Origin: Pseudomonadota bacterium
GTDB lineage: Bacteria; Pseudomonadota; Gammaproteobacteria; Steroidobacterales; Steroidobacteraceae
Length of the DNA stretch: 41,078 nucleotides
Assembly (NCBI GenBank): GCA_021805865.1
Contig: JAJZDX010000037.1
Coordinates: 1 to 41,078, forward strand
Direction of reading: 5' to 3'
A program made the translations under genes and the position numbers. The notes below the pieces were generated by a model. The model worked only from the letters and a program-made list of their open reading frames with translations, did not search any database and was not told the DNA's origin. Shown here one piece after another: positions 6,967-14,782 of this stretch (position 1 is its first letter; each line of letters opens with the position of its first letter).

Positions 6967-9195
6967 TCAGGCCTTCTGCTCTCGGCGCGCCGCCGCGAGA
7001 TCGAACGGGAGCTTGCGCAGGCGGATGCCCGTCGCTGCGCGCACCGCGTTGGCGACAGCAGGGGCGATCGGCGGGGTGCCCGGCTCACCGACGCCGGTTG
7101 GCGCGTCCGTGGAGGGCACGATGTAGACCTCGATCTTCGGCATCTCGTTGATCCGCACGACCCGATAATTGTCGAAGTTCGATTGATCGACGCGGCCATC
7201 GGTGAGCGTGATGGCTCCCCAGAGCGCCGCGGACAGCCCGTAGCCGATGCCGCTTTGCATCTGCGCCTCGATCACCCCGGGCGTCACAGCGATCCCGCAG
7301 TCGACCGCGCACACCACCCGATCGACGGTGATGGTGTTTCCGGACACGGTGACTTCGGCCACCTGAGCCACCACGGAGTTGAAGGATTTGTGAACGGCCA
7401 CGCCGCGCCCGCGGCCCTTCCCCAGCGGGAAAGGCCGATCCCAGCCCGCCTTTTCCGCAGCCAGCTCGAGCACCGCCGCCTGTCGCGGATGCGTGCCGAG
7501 GAGCGCCAGCCGGAAGGCCACGGGGTCCTTGCCCGCCGCCTCGGCGAGCTCATCGATGATGACTTCCTTGGAGAACGCCATGTGGGAGTGGCCGACGGAG
7601 CGCCACCACAGCACGGGAATGCCCACCTTGGGGTCGCTCCAGGTGATGCGGACATTCTCCAGATCGTATTCGTCGCCGGCGTTGCCCTCCACCGCCGTGG
7701 GGTCGACGCCGCGCGGGGCGCCCCAGGGAGCGCCGGCCATGATGGACTGGCCGACCACGCGCTGGCTGAAAGCGACCTTGCCCTCGGGGCCGAGGCCGGC
7801 CGCGATGCGGTGCAGATTGAGCGGGCGGTATCTGCCGTGCTCGATGTCGTCCTGCCGTGTCCAGATGAGTCGCACGGGATAGCGGCCGCCGGTCGCCTTG
7901 GCGATGGAGGCGACCTCGACGATGTAGTCCGACTCGAAGTTGGCGCGGCGGCCGAAGGTGCCGCCGGCGGCCAGGGTGTTGATGGCAACCTGATGGGGTT
8001 TCAGGCCCGTCGCCTTGGCGGCATTCGCCTGGTCGATGGTCTGGAACTGGCAGCCGGCCCAGATCTCGCAATGATCCGGACTCAAGCGGCACACTGCCGT
8101 GAGCGTCTCCATGGGCGCATGCGCCAGATACGGAAACTCGAAATCCGCCTCGATCCGCTTGTGCGCGTGCTCGAGCGCCGCCTCCACGTCGCCGCGCGCG
8201 ACCGCAGTCAGCGCGTCCCTGCTTGCCGCCAGGCCCCGGAAGTACTCGAGCAGCTGCGCGGTGCCGCGCTTCTCGGCCCCCGCCTCGTCCCAATCGACTT
8301 TCAGCAGATCCCGCCCCTTCCATGCCGACCAGGTGTCCTGGGCGACGACCGCCACGCCGCTTGGAATCTCGACGACATCCACTACACCGGGATGCGCCTT
8401 GGCCTTGGATGCGTCGAACGAAGCCACCTTCTCTCCGAAGCGCCGCGGCCGCAGGACCACCGCCGTCATCATGCCCGGCAGCATCACGTCGATTGCGTAG
8501 CGTTCCTTGCCGTAGGATTTGGCGCGGGCATCGAGACGCGGCAGATGCTTGCGGCCGATGAGAGTGAACTGGCTCGGATCCTTCAATTTGACCCGCGAGG
8601 GCACCGACACCTGTGCGGCGTCGCCGGCCAGCGCTCCGAAGGAAGCTGTGCGGCCCGAGGCCTGATGTGACACCACGCCGTTGCGGACGGTAATCTCGCC
8701 CGCGGCCACCTTCCAGCGCCTGGCGGCCGCCGCCACCAGCATGGCGCGCGCGGTCGCCCCGGCGCGGCGCAGCTGCATCCAGGAGTTGGCGACCGAGGTC
8801 GAGCCGCCGGTGCCCTGGATGAGACCCTTGGGGTTGAAGGCCAGGTTGCCGTACATCGGAACTTTGGCGGGGGCATCGAGCACGCGCATCTGGCTCCACG
8901 CCGCATCGAGCTCCTCCGCGACGATCGCCGGCAGGCCGGTCCACACGCCCTGGCCGGCCTCCAGCTGCTTGCAGATCATGGTGACCGTATCGTCGGGGTC
9001 GATGTGCACGAAAGGCATCACGAGCCCGCCGCTCGCCGTGCCGCCGGGCTTCGAGCTGCACCCGGGCAGGACCACGCCCAGCGTCAGCCCGGTTCCGGCG
9101 AGCGCCGTCAGCTTCACGAACTGACGACGGGTCAACTCCGGCGCCGACAGCGCGCGGCGAAACGTGGTCAATGGCTCGATGTCGCGGAAGTCCAT
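6967..9195 (-). CDS. Molybdopterin-binding aldehyde/isoquinoline-type oxidoreductase, large subunit (Tat-exported)
   Basis: The 742-residue protein is of the xanthine dehydrogenase/IorB class. A Tat motif TRRQFVK (residues 22-28) is followed by a hydrophobic stretch and a lipobox LPGC (43-46), so it is probably a Tat-exported lipoprotein or periplasmic enzyme. Molybdopterin-contact segments include GTFGRRANFESDYIVEVA and IPVLWWRSVGHSHMAF. The C-terminal GVGEPGTPPIAPAVANA supplies the expected catalytic glutamate. The enzyme would hydroxylate an aldehyde or N-heterocycle, passing electrons to the [2Fe-2S] partner encoded just upstream (30 bp gap). Its ribosome site CGGAGGAC lies just before ATG 9195. 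No cytochrome c partner, common in IorAB-type operons, is present. The substrate cannot be read from sequence. Confidence 0.9.
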   Translation of the reverse strand: MDFRDIEPLTTFRRALSAPELTRRQFVKLTALAGTGLTLGVVLPGCSSKPGGTASGGLVMPFVHIDPDDTVTMICKQLEAGQGVWTGLPAIVAEELDAAWSQMRVLDAPAKVPMYGNLAFNPKGLIQGTGGSTSVANSWMQLRRAGATARAMLVAAAARRWKVAAGEITVRNGVVSHQASGRTASFGALAGDAAQVSVPSRVKLKDPSQFTLIGRKHLPRLDARAKSYGKERYAIDVMLPGMMTAVVLRPRRFGEKVASFDASKAKAHPGVVDVVEIPSGVAVVAQDTWSAWKGRDLLKVDWDEAGAEKRGTAQLLEYFRGLAASRDALTAVARGDVEAALEHAHKRIEADFEFPYLAHAPMETLTAVCRLSPDHCEIWAGCQFQTIDQANAAKATGLKPHQVAINTLAAGGTFGRRANFESDYIVEVASIAKATGGRYPVRLIWTRQDDIEHGRYRPLNLHRIAAGLGPEGKVAFSQRVVGQSIMAGAPWGAPRGVDPTAVEGNAGDEYDLENVRITWSDPKVGIPVLWWRSVGHSHMAFSKEVIIDELAEAAGKDPVAFRLALLGTHPRQAAVLELAAEKAGWDRPFPLGKGRGRGVAVHKSFNSVVAQVAEVTVSGNTITVDRVVCAVDCGIAVTPGVIEAQMQSGIGYGLSAALWGAITLTDGRVDQSNFDNYRVVRINEMPKIEVYIVPSTDAPTGVGEPGTPPIAPAVANAVRAATGIRLRKLPFDLAAARREQKA

Positions 9196-9225
9196 GATGT
9201 CCTCCGGCTGATGATGAAGAGCGCT

Positions 9226-9699
9226 TCAGCCGGCGCCGGATGCGGCGAGGCTGGCCGCAGCCCGGTGGATGGCTTTGCGGATGCGCACATAGGTGGCGCA
9301 GCGGCAGATGTTGCCCGCCATCGCGCCATCTATGTCGGAATCGGTGGGGTGTGGGTTGGTCGTCAGCAGCGCCGCGGCGGACATGATCTGGCCGGACTGG
9401 CAATAGCCGCATTGGGGCACGTTGAGATCCACCCAGGCCTGCTGGACAGCCCGGCCGGCGGGCGTCGACAGGCCTTCGATCGTCGTGATGTGCGCCCCGA
9501 CGACCGCGGCAACCGGCGTGATACAGGACCTCGTGGGCTGGCCGTCGACATGCACGGTGCAGGCGCCGCACAGCGACATCCCGCAGCCGAACTTCGTGCC
9601 GGTGAGCCCCAGGTGGTCGCGCAGCGTCCACAACAGCGGCGTGTCCGGTGCGACTTCGAGGCGGTGGAGCTGCCCGTTCACGGTGAGCTCTATGCTCAT
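9226..9699 (-). CDS. [2Fe-2S] ferredoxin-type small subunit of molybdenum oxidoreductase
   Basis: This 157-residue subunit has two iron-sulfur domains. The plant-ferredoxin-type cluster is bound by Cys39, 44, 47 and 59 ([16 protein letters not shown] and SC). The C-terminal all-helical cluster domain uses Cys97, 100, 132 and 134 ([11 protein letters not shown] and NICRCATY). It shuttles electrons from the molybdenum subunit encoded 30 bp downstream. The start ATG 9699 gives the family N-terminus [10 protein letters not shown] and is preceded by a GGGAGGG ribosome site; a longer frame to 9771 has no support. No signal peptide is present, so export would be by piggyback on the Tat signal of the large subunit, as known for this family. 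Confidence 0.93.
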   Translation of the reverse strand: MSIELTVNGQLHRLEVAPDTPLLWTLRDHLGLTGTKFGCGMSLCGACTVHVDGQPTRSCITPVAAVVGAHITTIEGLSTPAGRAVQQAWVDLNVPQCGYCQSGQIMSAAALLTTNPHPTDSDIDGAMAGNICRCATYVRIRKAIHRAAASLAASGAG

Positions 9700-9801
9700 G
9701 AGAGACCCTCCCCTATGCGCGGAATTCCGCGAGTGCCCGTTGCCCAATGCTTGCCGGCGGTCCCGAGGCACAGGTACAGCCGCCCTGCCCGGGTCTGGCC
9801 T

Positions 9802-9831
9802 CCTGCGCGCCGCCCGCTTGGGGCGCGCAGG
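9802..9831 (-). terminator. Strong hairpin between uppS and the oxidoreductase operon
   Basis: CCTGCGCGCC (9802-9811) and GGCGCGCAGG (9822-9831) form a perfect 10-bp GC-rich stem with a 10-nt loop. It lies about 95 bp past the uppS stop on the minus strand. There is no U tract, so it may be a Rho-associated or attenuator-like structure rather than a classical terminator. Confidence 0.4.
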
Positions 9832-9925
9832 TGCCCGCCCCGAGCTTCCAATTACCGTGCCGGAAGATGTTTGTCATCCCTCGTTTGAGGGAGTATGAGC
9901 CGGCAGGGGCTCGGGAGCCTGTCGG

Positions 9926-10633
9926 TCAGGCCGTCTCGGCCAGCACCCTGCCGAAGCGCCGCTGGCGCCGGGAGAAGTCGGCAAGCGCCTCGCGCAGCTC
10001 GGTCTCGCCGAAATCCGGCCAAAGATGGCCGGTGAAATACAGCTCCGCGTAGGCGCAGTCCCACAGCAGGAAGTCCGACAGGCGCTGTTCCCCGCCGGTG
10101 CGGATCAGCAGGTCCACGGGGCCGCACTCGGGCAGCGAATGATCGACCTGGGCGAGCAGATCCTGAAAGCCTTGAGCGGAGATGCCTGCAGTCGGCGCCC
10201 GGCGAGCCGCCTCCAGAATGCTGTGCTTTGAGGAATAATCCACCGCGATCCGCAGGCGCATGCGCGAGCAGCCCGCGGTGAGCCGCTCGCTGTCCTCGAT
10301 GGCGCTCACCAGGCCGCCCGGCAGGCGGTCGCGGCGGCCGATGACGTTGATCCGGATGGAGTGCCGGCGGCAGCGACGGGTCTCGGTGCTGAGGTAGCAC
10401 CGCAGCAGCTTCAGGAGCGACTCCACTTCCGGGCCCGGGCGGCGCCAGTTGTCCGATGAGAATGCGTACAGCGTCAGCGTGCGGATGCCGGCGTGCGCGC
10501 ACGCCTCGACGATGCGTCGTACCGCCTTGACGCCCTGGATGTGCCCCGCGCTGCGTGGCATGCCGCGCCGCTGCGCCCAGCGGCCGTTGCCGTCCATGAT
10601 GATGGCGATATGCAGGCTCCCTCCGGCGCTCAC
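9926..10633 (-). CDS. uppS: cis-Prenyltransferase (UppS-family polyprenyl diphosphate synthase)
   Basis: The protein has 235 residues. It condenses isopentenyl diphosphate onto an allylic diphosphate to give a Z-polyprenyl diphosphate, typically the lipid carrier precursor for peptidoglycan and glycans. Signatures are [17 protein letters not shown] with catalytic Asp14, FSSDNWRRP, and [14 protein letters not shown] followed by [11 protein letters not shown]. The Ser-to-Gly change in R-T-G-G-E-Q-R and the DNW in place of ENW set it slightly apart from the common housekeeping form. It lies outside the usual frr-uppS-cdsA-dxr cluster. The GTG start at 10633 overlaps the upstream regulator's stop by 4 bp, making it the last gene of a three-gene operon. 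It may be a second, regulated paralogue; whether a housekeeping copy exists elsewhere cannot be seen here. Confidence 0.9.
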   Translation of the reverse strand: MSAGGSLHIAIIMDGNGRWAQRRGMPRSAGHIQGVKAVRRIVEACAHAGIRTLTLYAFSSDNWRRPGPEVESLLKLLRCYLSTETRRCRRHSIRINVIGRRDRLPGGLVSAIEDSERLTAGCSRMRLRIAVDYSSKHSILEAARRAPTAGISAQGFQDLLAQVDHSLPECGPVDLLIRTGGEQRLSDFLLWDCAYAELYFTGHLWPDFGETELREALADFSRRQRRFGRVLAETA

Positions 10634-11022
10634 GATCGCCTCGTCGCCTTGATGACCGCTTCGATGTGATCCAGGTAGCGGAACAGCGCCTGGCGGCCGG
10701 CCGCGGTGAGCCGGTACTCCGACTTTGGCCGCCGGTCGGCAAAGGATTTCTCGCAGGCGATGTAGCCGGCTTCCTCCAGCTTGCGAGCGTGCGCGCTCAG
10801 ATTGCCGTCGCTCACCTCGAACAGCGCTTTGAGCTCGTTGAACGTAAGCGGCTCGTTGACGGCCAGCGCGCTCATGATCCCGAGTCGCACCCGCTCGTAT
10901 ACCAAGCGGTCGAACTTCGAGTCCTCGGCGCCGGCGCCGGCGCCGGCCGAGAGCCGCCGGACCGTCCTCGCGGTATCAGGTGAGCGCATCGGCGCCTCAT
11001 GCCTCCTGGTGTTGGTTTTCAT
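10630..11022 (-). CDS. Winged-helix transcriptional regulator (HTH_34-like)
   Basis: The protein has 130 residues. After a disordered, Ala/Gly-rich N-terminal 35 residues comes a single winged helix: [39 protein letters not shown] (recognition helix), then the wing [21 protein letters not shown] and [19 protein letters not shown]. This resembles the PF13601-type MarR/ArsR-like DNA-binding proteins. No cysteine pair for metal sensing is present. ATG 11022 overlaps the stop of the upstream membrane gene (ATGA), and its own stop overlaps the uppS start. It probably autoregulates the operon through the inverted repeat at 11696-11710; that link is inferred. Confidence 0.85.
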   Translation of the reverse strand: MKTNTRRHEAPMRSPDTARTVRRLSAGAGAGAEDSKFDRLVYERVRLGIMSALAVNEPLTFNELKALFEVSDGNLSAHARKLEEAGYIACEKSFADRRPKSEYRLTAAGRQALFRYLDHIEAVIKATRRS

Positions 11023-11654
11023 GTGTGGACCCGCGCCCTGGCATCGATGCGCCCGATGAGCAGGCCGAACGCCAGATGCAGCACCCCGAAGCCGGCTCCG
11101 AGGACGAAGTTGTGCCAGCGCAGGGGCAGCTCGAAAGCCACCGCTCCCCAGAGCACGAACAATGCGCCCATGATGCCGATGAGGCGCATCATGGCCGGTG
11201 CGGTGAGCAGGGTCGCGGACAGCACGGCGCTGCCGTAGAGCAGCAGCCACATTCCGGGCAGGAGCCGGCTCTCGCCGGCCTGCCAGAGTACGGCGGTGAG
11301 CACCCCTCCGGCGAGCAGTGCCGGGCACAGGCACATCACGAAGCGGCGCGCGGGCCCCCGGTAAAGCGTCAGCCCGTGGCCGGCACGGTGGCGCGCAATG
11401 AGCACGATCCCGAGTCCCGAGGCCAGGATGCTTGCGGACAGCCAGATCCCGATCCAATGGCCCGAAAGGGCCGGCACGCAGGCGAGCCCCGTCGCGGCGA
11501 GTCCGACCGCCCCCATCGCGACCCCCGCAGTGCCGGGCACCGCGAAAGCTCCCGCCGCTTCGATCGAGGAGCGTATGTAGTTGAGCGTCCCGAGTGCGTG
11601 GCTATCGATCGCAACCGGGGCGCTCGATCGCATCGGTGGGGCAGGGCCGTCCAT
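11019..11654 (-). CDS. Six-helix membrane protein of unknown function
   Basis: The protein has 211 residues. After a 35-residue N-terminal segment it contains about six hydrophobic helices, around 38-60, 66-86, 107-124, 131-150, 153-173 and 183-203. I recognise no enzyme motif. It is first in an operon with a winged-helix regulator and a cis-prenyltransferase, both joined by 4-bp overlaps. It could be a sensor whose signal is relayed by the regulator, or a factor acting on the prenyl product. There is no ribosome site before ATG 11654, and the promoter sits only 9 bp upstream, so the message should be nearly leaderless. ATG 11633 is an alternative start. Confidence 0.75.
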   Translation of the reverse strand: MDGPAPPMRSSAPVAIDSHALGTLNYIRSSIEAAGAFAVPGTAGVAMGAVGLAATGLACVPALSGHWIGIWLSASILASGLGIVLIARHRAGHGLTLYRGPARRFVMCLCPALLAGGVLTAVLWQAGESRLLPGMWLLLYGSAVLSATLLTAPAMMRLIGIMGALFVLWGAVAFELPLRWHNFVLGAGFGVLHLAFGLLIGRIDARARVHT

Positions 11655-11663
11655 CAGGGGCCG

Positions 11664-11692
11664 ACTCTAGGGTCGGTCGATCGTTCCGTCAA
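11664..11692 (-). promoter_or_regulatory. Promoter of the membrane protein-regulator-uppS operon
   Basis: On the minus strand TTGACG (11692-11687) and TAGAGT (11669-11664) are separated by exactly 17 bp. The predicted start is 1-3 nt before ATG 11654. This is the best sigma-70-like match in the window apart from the tRNA promoter. Confidence 0.65.
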
Positions 11693-11695
11693 GTA

Positions 11696-11710
11696 CTCTG
11701 CATCACAGAG
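11696..11710. promoter_or_regulatory. Inverted repeat CTCTG-N5-CAGAG, candidate operator
   Basis: A perfect 5-bp inverted repeat with 5-bp spacing sits just upstream of the -35 of the uppS operon and in the divergent region before emrA. A dimeric winged-helix protein such as the one encoded by the operon would fit such a site. Binding is inferred. Confidence 0.45.
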
Positions 11711-11812
11711 CTGAAATGCGGCGAGTCGCAAAAAAAGGACGTCCGACACCCGGCGCCGGTCTCCCGACTGGGGCAGGATGGCGGTACCGCTTGTACGATA
11801 TGCTTGCAGGCT

Positions 11813-12967
11813 ATGGAATCGGATTCACTCGACTCCCGCGCCTTGCGGTCCGACTCGCCGGCACCCGGCGGGCAACCCACCCTGACAGAGGAGCCCGAGG
11901 CGGCCGCAGGTGCCGTCACGGGAAGTCCGATGTCCGCCGGAAAGCGGCGGCCGCGCAGGCGCCTGCTGCTCGTCGCTCTGGCGGTTGTGGCGCTGCTCGT
12001 GATCGGCGGGGCCTACGCCTGGTGGTACGAGAGCCATTTCGTCGGCACCGACGATGCGTTCATCGACACCCGGGTCGCCGCAGTCTCGCCCCGGGTGCCC
12101 GGGCGGGTGATCGCAGTGCCGGTCATCGACAATGAGAAGGTGGCTGCCGGCCAGGTCCTGGTCAAGATCGATCCGGCCACCTACCGGGTGGCGCTGCAGC
12201 AGGCCTTGGCGGCCGAGCAGCTTGCGAAGACCGGCCTCGGAGAGGCGCGCGCGAACGTTGCGGTGGCTCGCGCCGCGCTCGAGCAGGCGCGCGCCTCACT
12301 CATCAGCACGCAAGCCCAGACGGCGAACGCATTGGCGAACTTGCACCGGTACCTGTTCCTGCGCCACCGCAACATCAGGGCGCTGGCCCGCACGCAGCTC
12401 GATCAAGTGGAGGCGGCCGCGCGCAGCGCGAGGGCCGAGCTGCGCGCGGCGCGCCAGCGGGTGGTCGGTGCGCAGGCGCAGCTCGGGGCATCCCAGGCAG
12501 CCGTCGCCGGCGCTTCCGCCCGCGTGGCGAGCGCCCGTGCGCAAGTCGCGGCGGCCAGGCTCGACCTCAACTACACGACCGTCAGGGCCGCCCAGGCCGG
12601 CCATGTCGCGCAGAAGTCCGTGGCCCTCGGCAACTATGTCTCCCCGGGCCAAGAACTGATGGCGCTCGTGCCGCTCAAGGTATGGGTGACCGCGAACTTC
12701 AAAGAGACCGACCTGTACCTCATCCACCCGGGTCAGCGCGTGAGCATCCACATCGACGCCTGTCCTCAGGCCGATGTCCGCGGTCACGTCCAATCGATCC
12801 AACGCGGCTCCGGGGAGGCGTTCGACCTGCTGCCGCCGCAGAACGCCACCGGCAACTACGTCAAGATCGTGCAGCGCGTGCCGGTACGGATCGATTTCGA
12901 TGCCTTGCCTCGCGCCTGCGTACTCGGCCCGGGCATGTCGGTGGAACCGGACATCAGGCTCAACTGA
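11813..12967 (+). CDS. emrA: EmrA-type membrane fusion protein of an MFS efflux system
   Basis: The protein has 384 residues. An N-terminal cytoplasmic tail rich in Glu, Ala and Ser is followed by basic residues and a single membrane anchor at 51-70 (LLLVALAVVALLVIGGAYAW). The periplasmic part starts with ESHFVGTDDAFIDTRVAAVSP, typical of EmrA/HlyD adaptors. It continues with a lipoyl half-motif (PRVPGRVIAVPVIDNEKVAAG), a long Ala/Arg-rich coiled-coil hairpin (about 130-260), and the second half (LDLNYTTVRAAQAGHVAQKS) leading into a beta-barrel domain. It bridges the inner-membrane transporter to an outer-membrane channel, which is not encoded nearby. The emrB start follows after one base. 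ATG 11813 is the most upstream start compatible with the family. Confidence 0.9.
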   Translation: MESDSLDSRALRSDSPAPGGQPTLTEEPEAAAGAVTGSPMSAGKRRPRRRLLLVALAVVALLVIGGAYAWWYESHFVGTDDAFIDTRVAAVSPRVPGRVIAVPVIDNEKVAAGQVLVKIDPATYRVALQQALAAEQLAKTGLGEARANVAVARAALEQARASLISTQAQTANALANLHRYLFLRHRNIRALARTQLDQVEAAARSARAELRAARQRVVGAQAQLGASQAAVAGASARVASARAQVAAARLDLNYTTVRAAQAGHVAQKSVALGNYVSPGQELMALVPLKVWVTANFKETDLYLIHPGQRVSIHIDACPQADVRGHVQSIQRGSGEAFDLLPPQNATGNYVKIVQRVPVRIDFDALPRACVLGPGMSVEPDIRLN

Positions 12968-12968
12968 C

Positions 12969-14627
12969 ATGGCTTCGCCTGCTGGCCGGGACGCCGCTGC
13001 CCACGACTGGACGCCAGCCCGCTCGGCCGCGGGGCGGCACAGCCCCTGGCTGATCGCCATGATCATCTCCATCTCGGCTTTCATGGAGGTCCTGGATACG
13101 GCGATCGCCAACGTGTCGCTGCGGCACATCGCGGGGTCGCTCGCCGTCAGCTACGATCAGGCGACCTGGGTGCTGACGACCTACCTGGTGGCCAACGCCA
13201 TCGTCATACCCATGAGCAGCTGGTTGAGCGACGTGTTCGGGCGTAAGCGCTACTACATGTTCAGCGTGGCCCTCTTCACGATCTCATCGTTGTGCTGTGG
13301 AATCGCCTCATCGCTCACCATGCTGATCGTGTCGCGCGTCGCGCAGGGACTCGGCGGCGGCGGCCTGCAGCCGAACACGCAGGCGATGCTGGTCGATTCA
13401 TTTCCACCGGCGTCCCGGGGCAAGGCGATGGCGGTCTACGGCTTCACCGTCATCCTGGCGCCGATGCTCGGCCCGCTGCTCGGCGGCGTGATTACCGACC
13501 GGTTTTCCTGGCACTGGATCTTTCTCATCAACGTGCCGATTGGCCTTTTGTCGCTCAGCCTGGTCAGCGTCTTCGTGGACGAGCCGCCGCTGCTTGTCAA
13601 GGAGCGGCGCGAGCGTTGGCGCCGCGGCATTCATTTCGATTTTCCGGGCGCTCTGCTCATTGCGCTGGGCCTGGCCTTTCTCGAGATCATGACCGATCGC
13701 GGAGTTCAGGACGATTGGTTCGGCAGTCCGCTGATCCGCATTGCAGCCCTGATCGCCGCCGCCTGCATCGCGGGGTTCGTGATCTGGGAGTTGTGGACTC
13801 CAAGGCCGCTGCTGGACATGCATCTGTTCAAGAATCGTAATTTTTCGGCAGGCTCGGTCATTGTCATGGTGATTGGGGTCATTCTGTTCGGTACGACCCA
13901 GTTTGTGCCGCAGCTGGTTCAACAGGTATATGGCTATACCGCAACGGACGCCGGTCTGGTGCTGACGTTCGGTGGCATGATCACCATCGTCACCATGCCG
14001 CTCGCCGGCGTGCTCACCGGGCGCGTGCAGCCGCGCGTTCTCATGGGAATTGCGCTGCTCGTCATCGCCGTTTCCCTGTGGATGATGGCTCATTTCACCG
14101 TTGACCAGACCTTTGCCGACATCGCGATCGCCCGCACCTGGCAATCGGGCGCCATCCCGTTTCTGTTCGTGCCGCTGATGAGCGCCGCCTACATCGGTGT
14201 GCCACCGCAGCGTACGGGAAATGCGACTGCAATCATCAATGTGGCGCGCAACCTCGGCGGCAGCATCGGCATCGGCATGGTGCAGGCATTGTTTGCGCGC
14301 CGCGAGCAATTTCATCAGGAGCGCCTGGTGAGCCGACTGCAGCCGCTCAACGCGGCCTATGTCCACGCCGTGCACGTGCTCACGCGGATGTTCGCCAGTC
14401 GCGGCGCGGCGCCCGCGGCCGCCGCGCACATGGCCATGGGGCAGATCTATGCGCTCATGCAGCGCCAGGTGCTGATGATGTCGTTCGATGACGTATTCTG
14501 GGCGCTGATGATATTCGTCATCGTGATTTCGCCGATGCTGCTGTTGCTGAAGGCGCCTCCAGCCCGCCACGGGCGCGGTGGCGAGGCGACGGCTAAAGCC
14601 GAGAGCGTGACCGAAGTGCCCTTCTGA
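12969..14627 (+). CDS. emrB: EmrB/DHA2-family (14-helix) MFS drug efflux transporter
   Basis: The transporter has 552 residues. It shows DHA2 hallmarks: motif D1 near FMEVLDTAIANVSLRHIAGS in helix 1, motif A-like SSWLSDVFGRKRYYMFS between helices 2 and 3, and motif C GFTVILAPMLGPLLGG in helix 5. Fourteen hydrophobic helices can be counted. It exports drugs or toxic organic compounds by proton antiport. It forms an operon with emrA (1-bp gap). EmrAB systems often have a MarR-type regulator beside them; here the nearest regulator is the winged-helix gene across the divergent promoter region, so shared control is possible. The substrate is unknown. Confidence 0.92.
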   Translation: MASPAGRDAAAHDWTPARSAAGRHSPWLIAMIISISAFMEVLDTAIANVSLRHIAGSLAVSYDQATWVLTTYLVANAIVIPMSSWLSDVFGRKRYYMFSVALFTISSLCCGIASSLTMLIVSRVAQGLGGGGLQPNTQAMLVDSFPPASRGKAMAVYGFTVILAPMLGPLLGGVITDRFSWHWIFLINVPIGLLSLSLVSVFVDEPPLLVKERRERWRRGIHFDFPGALLIALGLAFLEIMTDRGVQDDWFGSPLIRIAALIAAACIAGFVIWELWTPRPLLDMHLFKNRNFSAGSVIVMVIGVILFGTTQFVPQLVQQVYGYTATDAGLVLTFGGMITIVTMPLAGVLTGRVQPRVLMGIALLVIAVSLWMMAHFTVDQTFADIAIARTWQSGAIPFLFVPLMSAAYIGVPPQRTGNATAIINVARNLGGSIGIGMVQALFARREQFHQERLVSRLQPLNAAYVHAVHVLTRMFASRGAAPAAAAHMAMGQIYALMQRQVLMMSFDDVFWALMIFVIVISPMLLLLKAPPARHGRGGEATAKAESVTEVPF

Positions 14628-14634
14628 GTTGAAG

Positions 14635-14648
14635 CGCCGGATCCGGCG
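14635..14648 (+). terminator. Palindrome after emrB
   Basis: CGCCGGATCCGGCG is a 14-bp perfect palindrome 8 bp past the emrB stop, followed by only two T residues. It is a weak terminator candidate. Confidence 0.25.
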
Positions 14649-14782
14649 TTCCGGCCCGGTCCGGCGCGACGGCGGGCACATCCCGTGTCCGACCCGCGGA
14701 GTCGCGCCGCTTCACGATTCAGGGTCGAGATGTGCCGATGGGTAATGAGTTTCGCTTACGGCGTGTCGGGTGAGGGTGAGCT

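Noticed and set aside
9004..9888. Long plus-strand frames across the molybdenum oxidoreductase genes
   Set aside because: They are antisense to genes with clear cofactor motifs, and their Arg/Gly/Ala composition is typical of GC-rich shadow frames.
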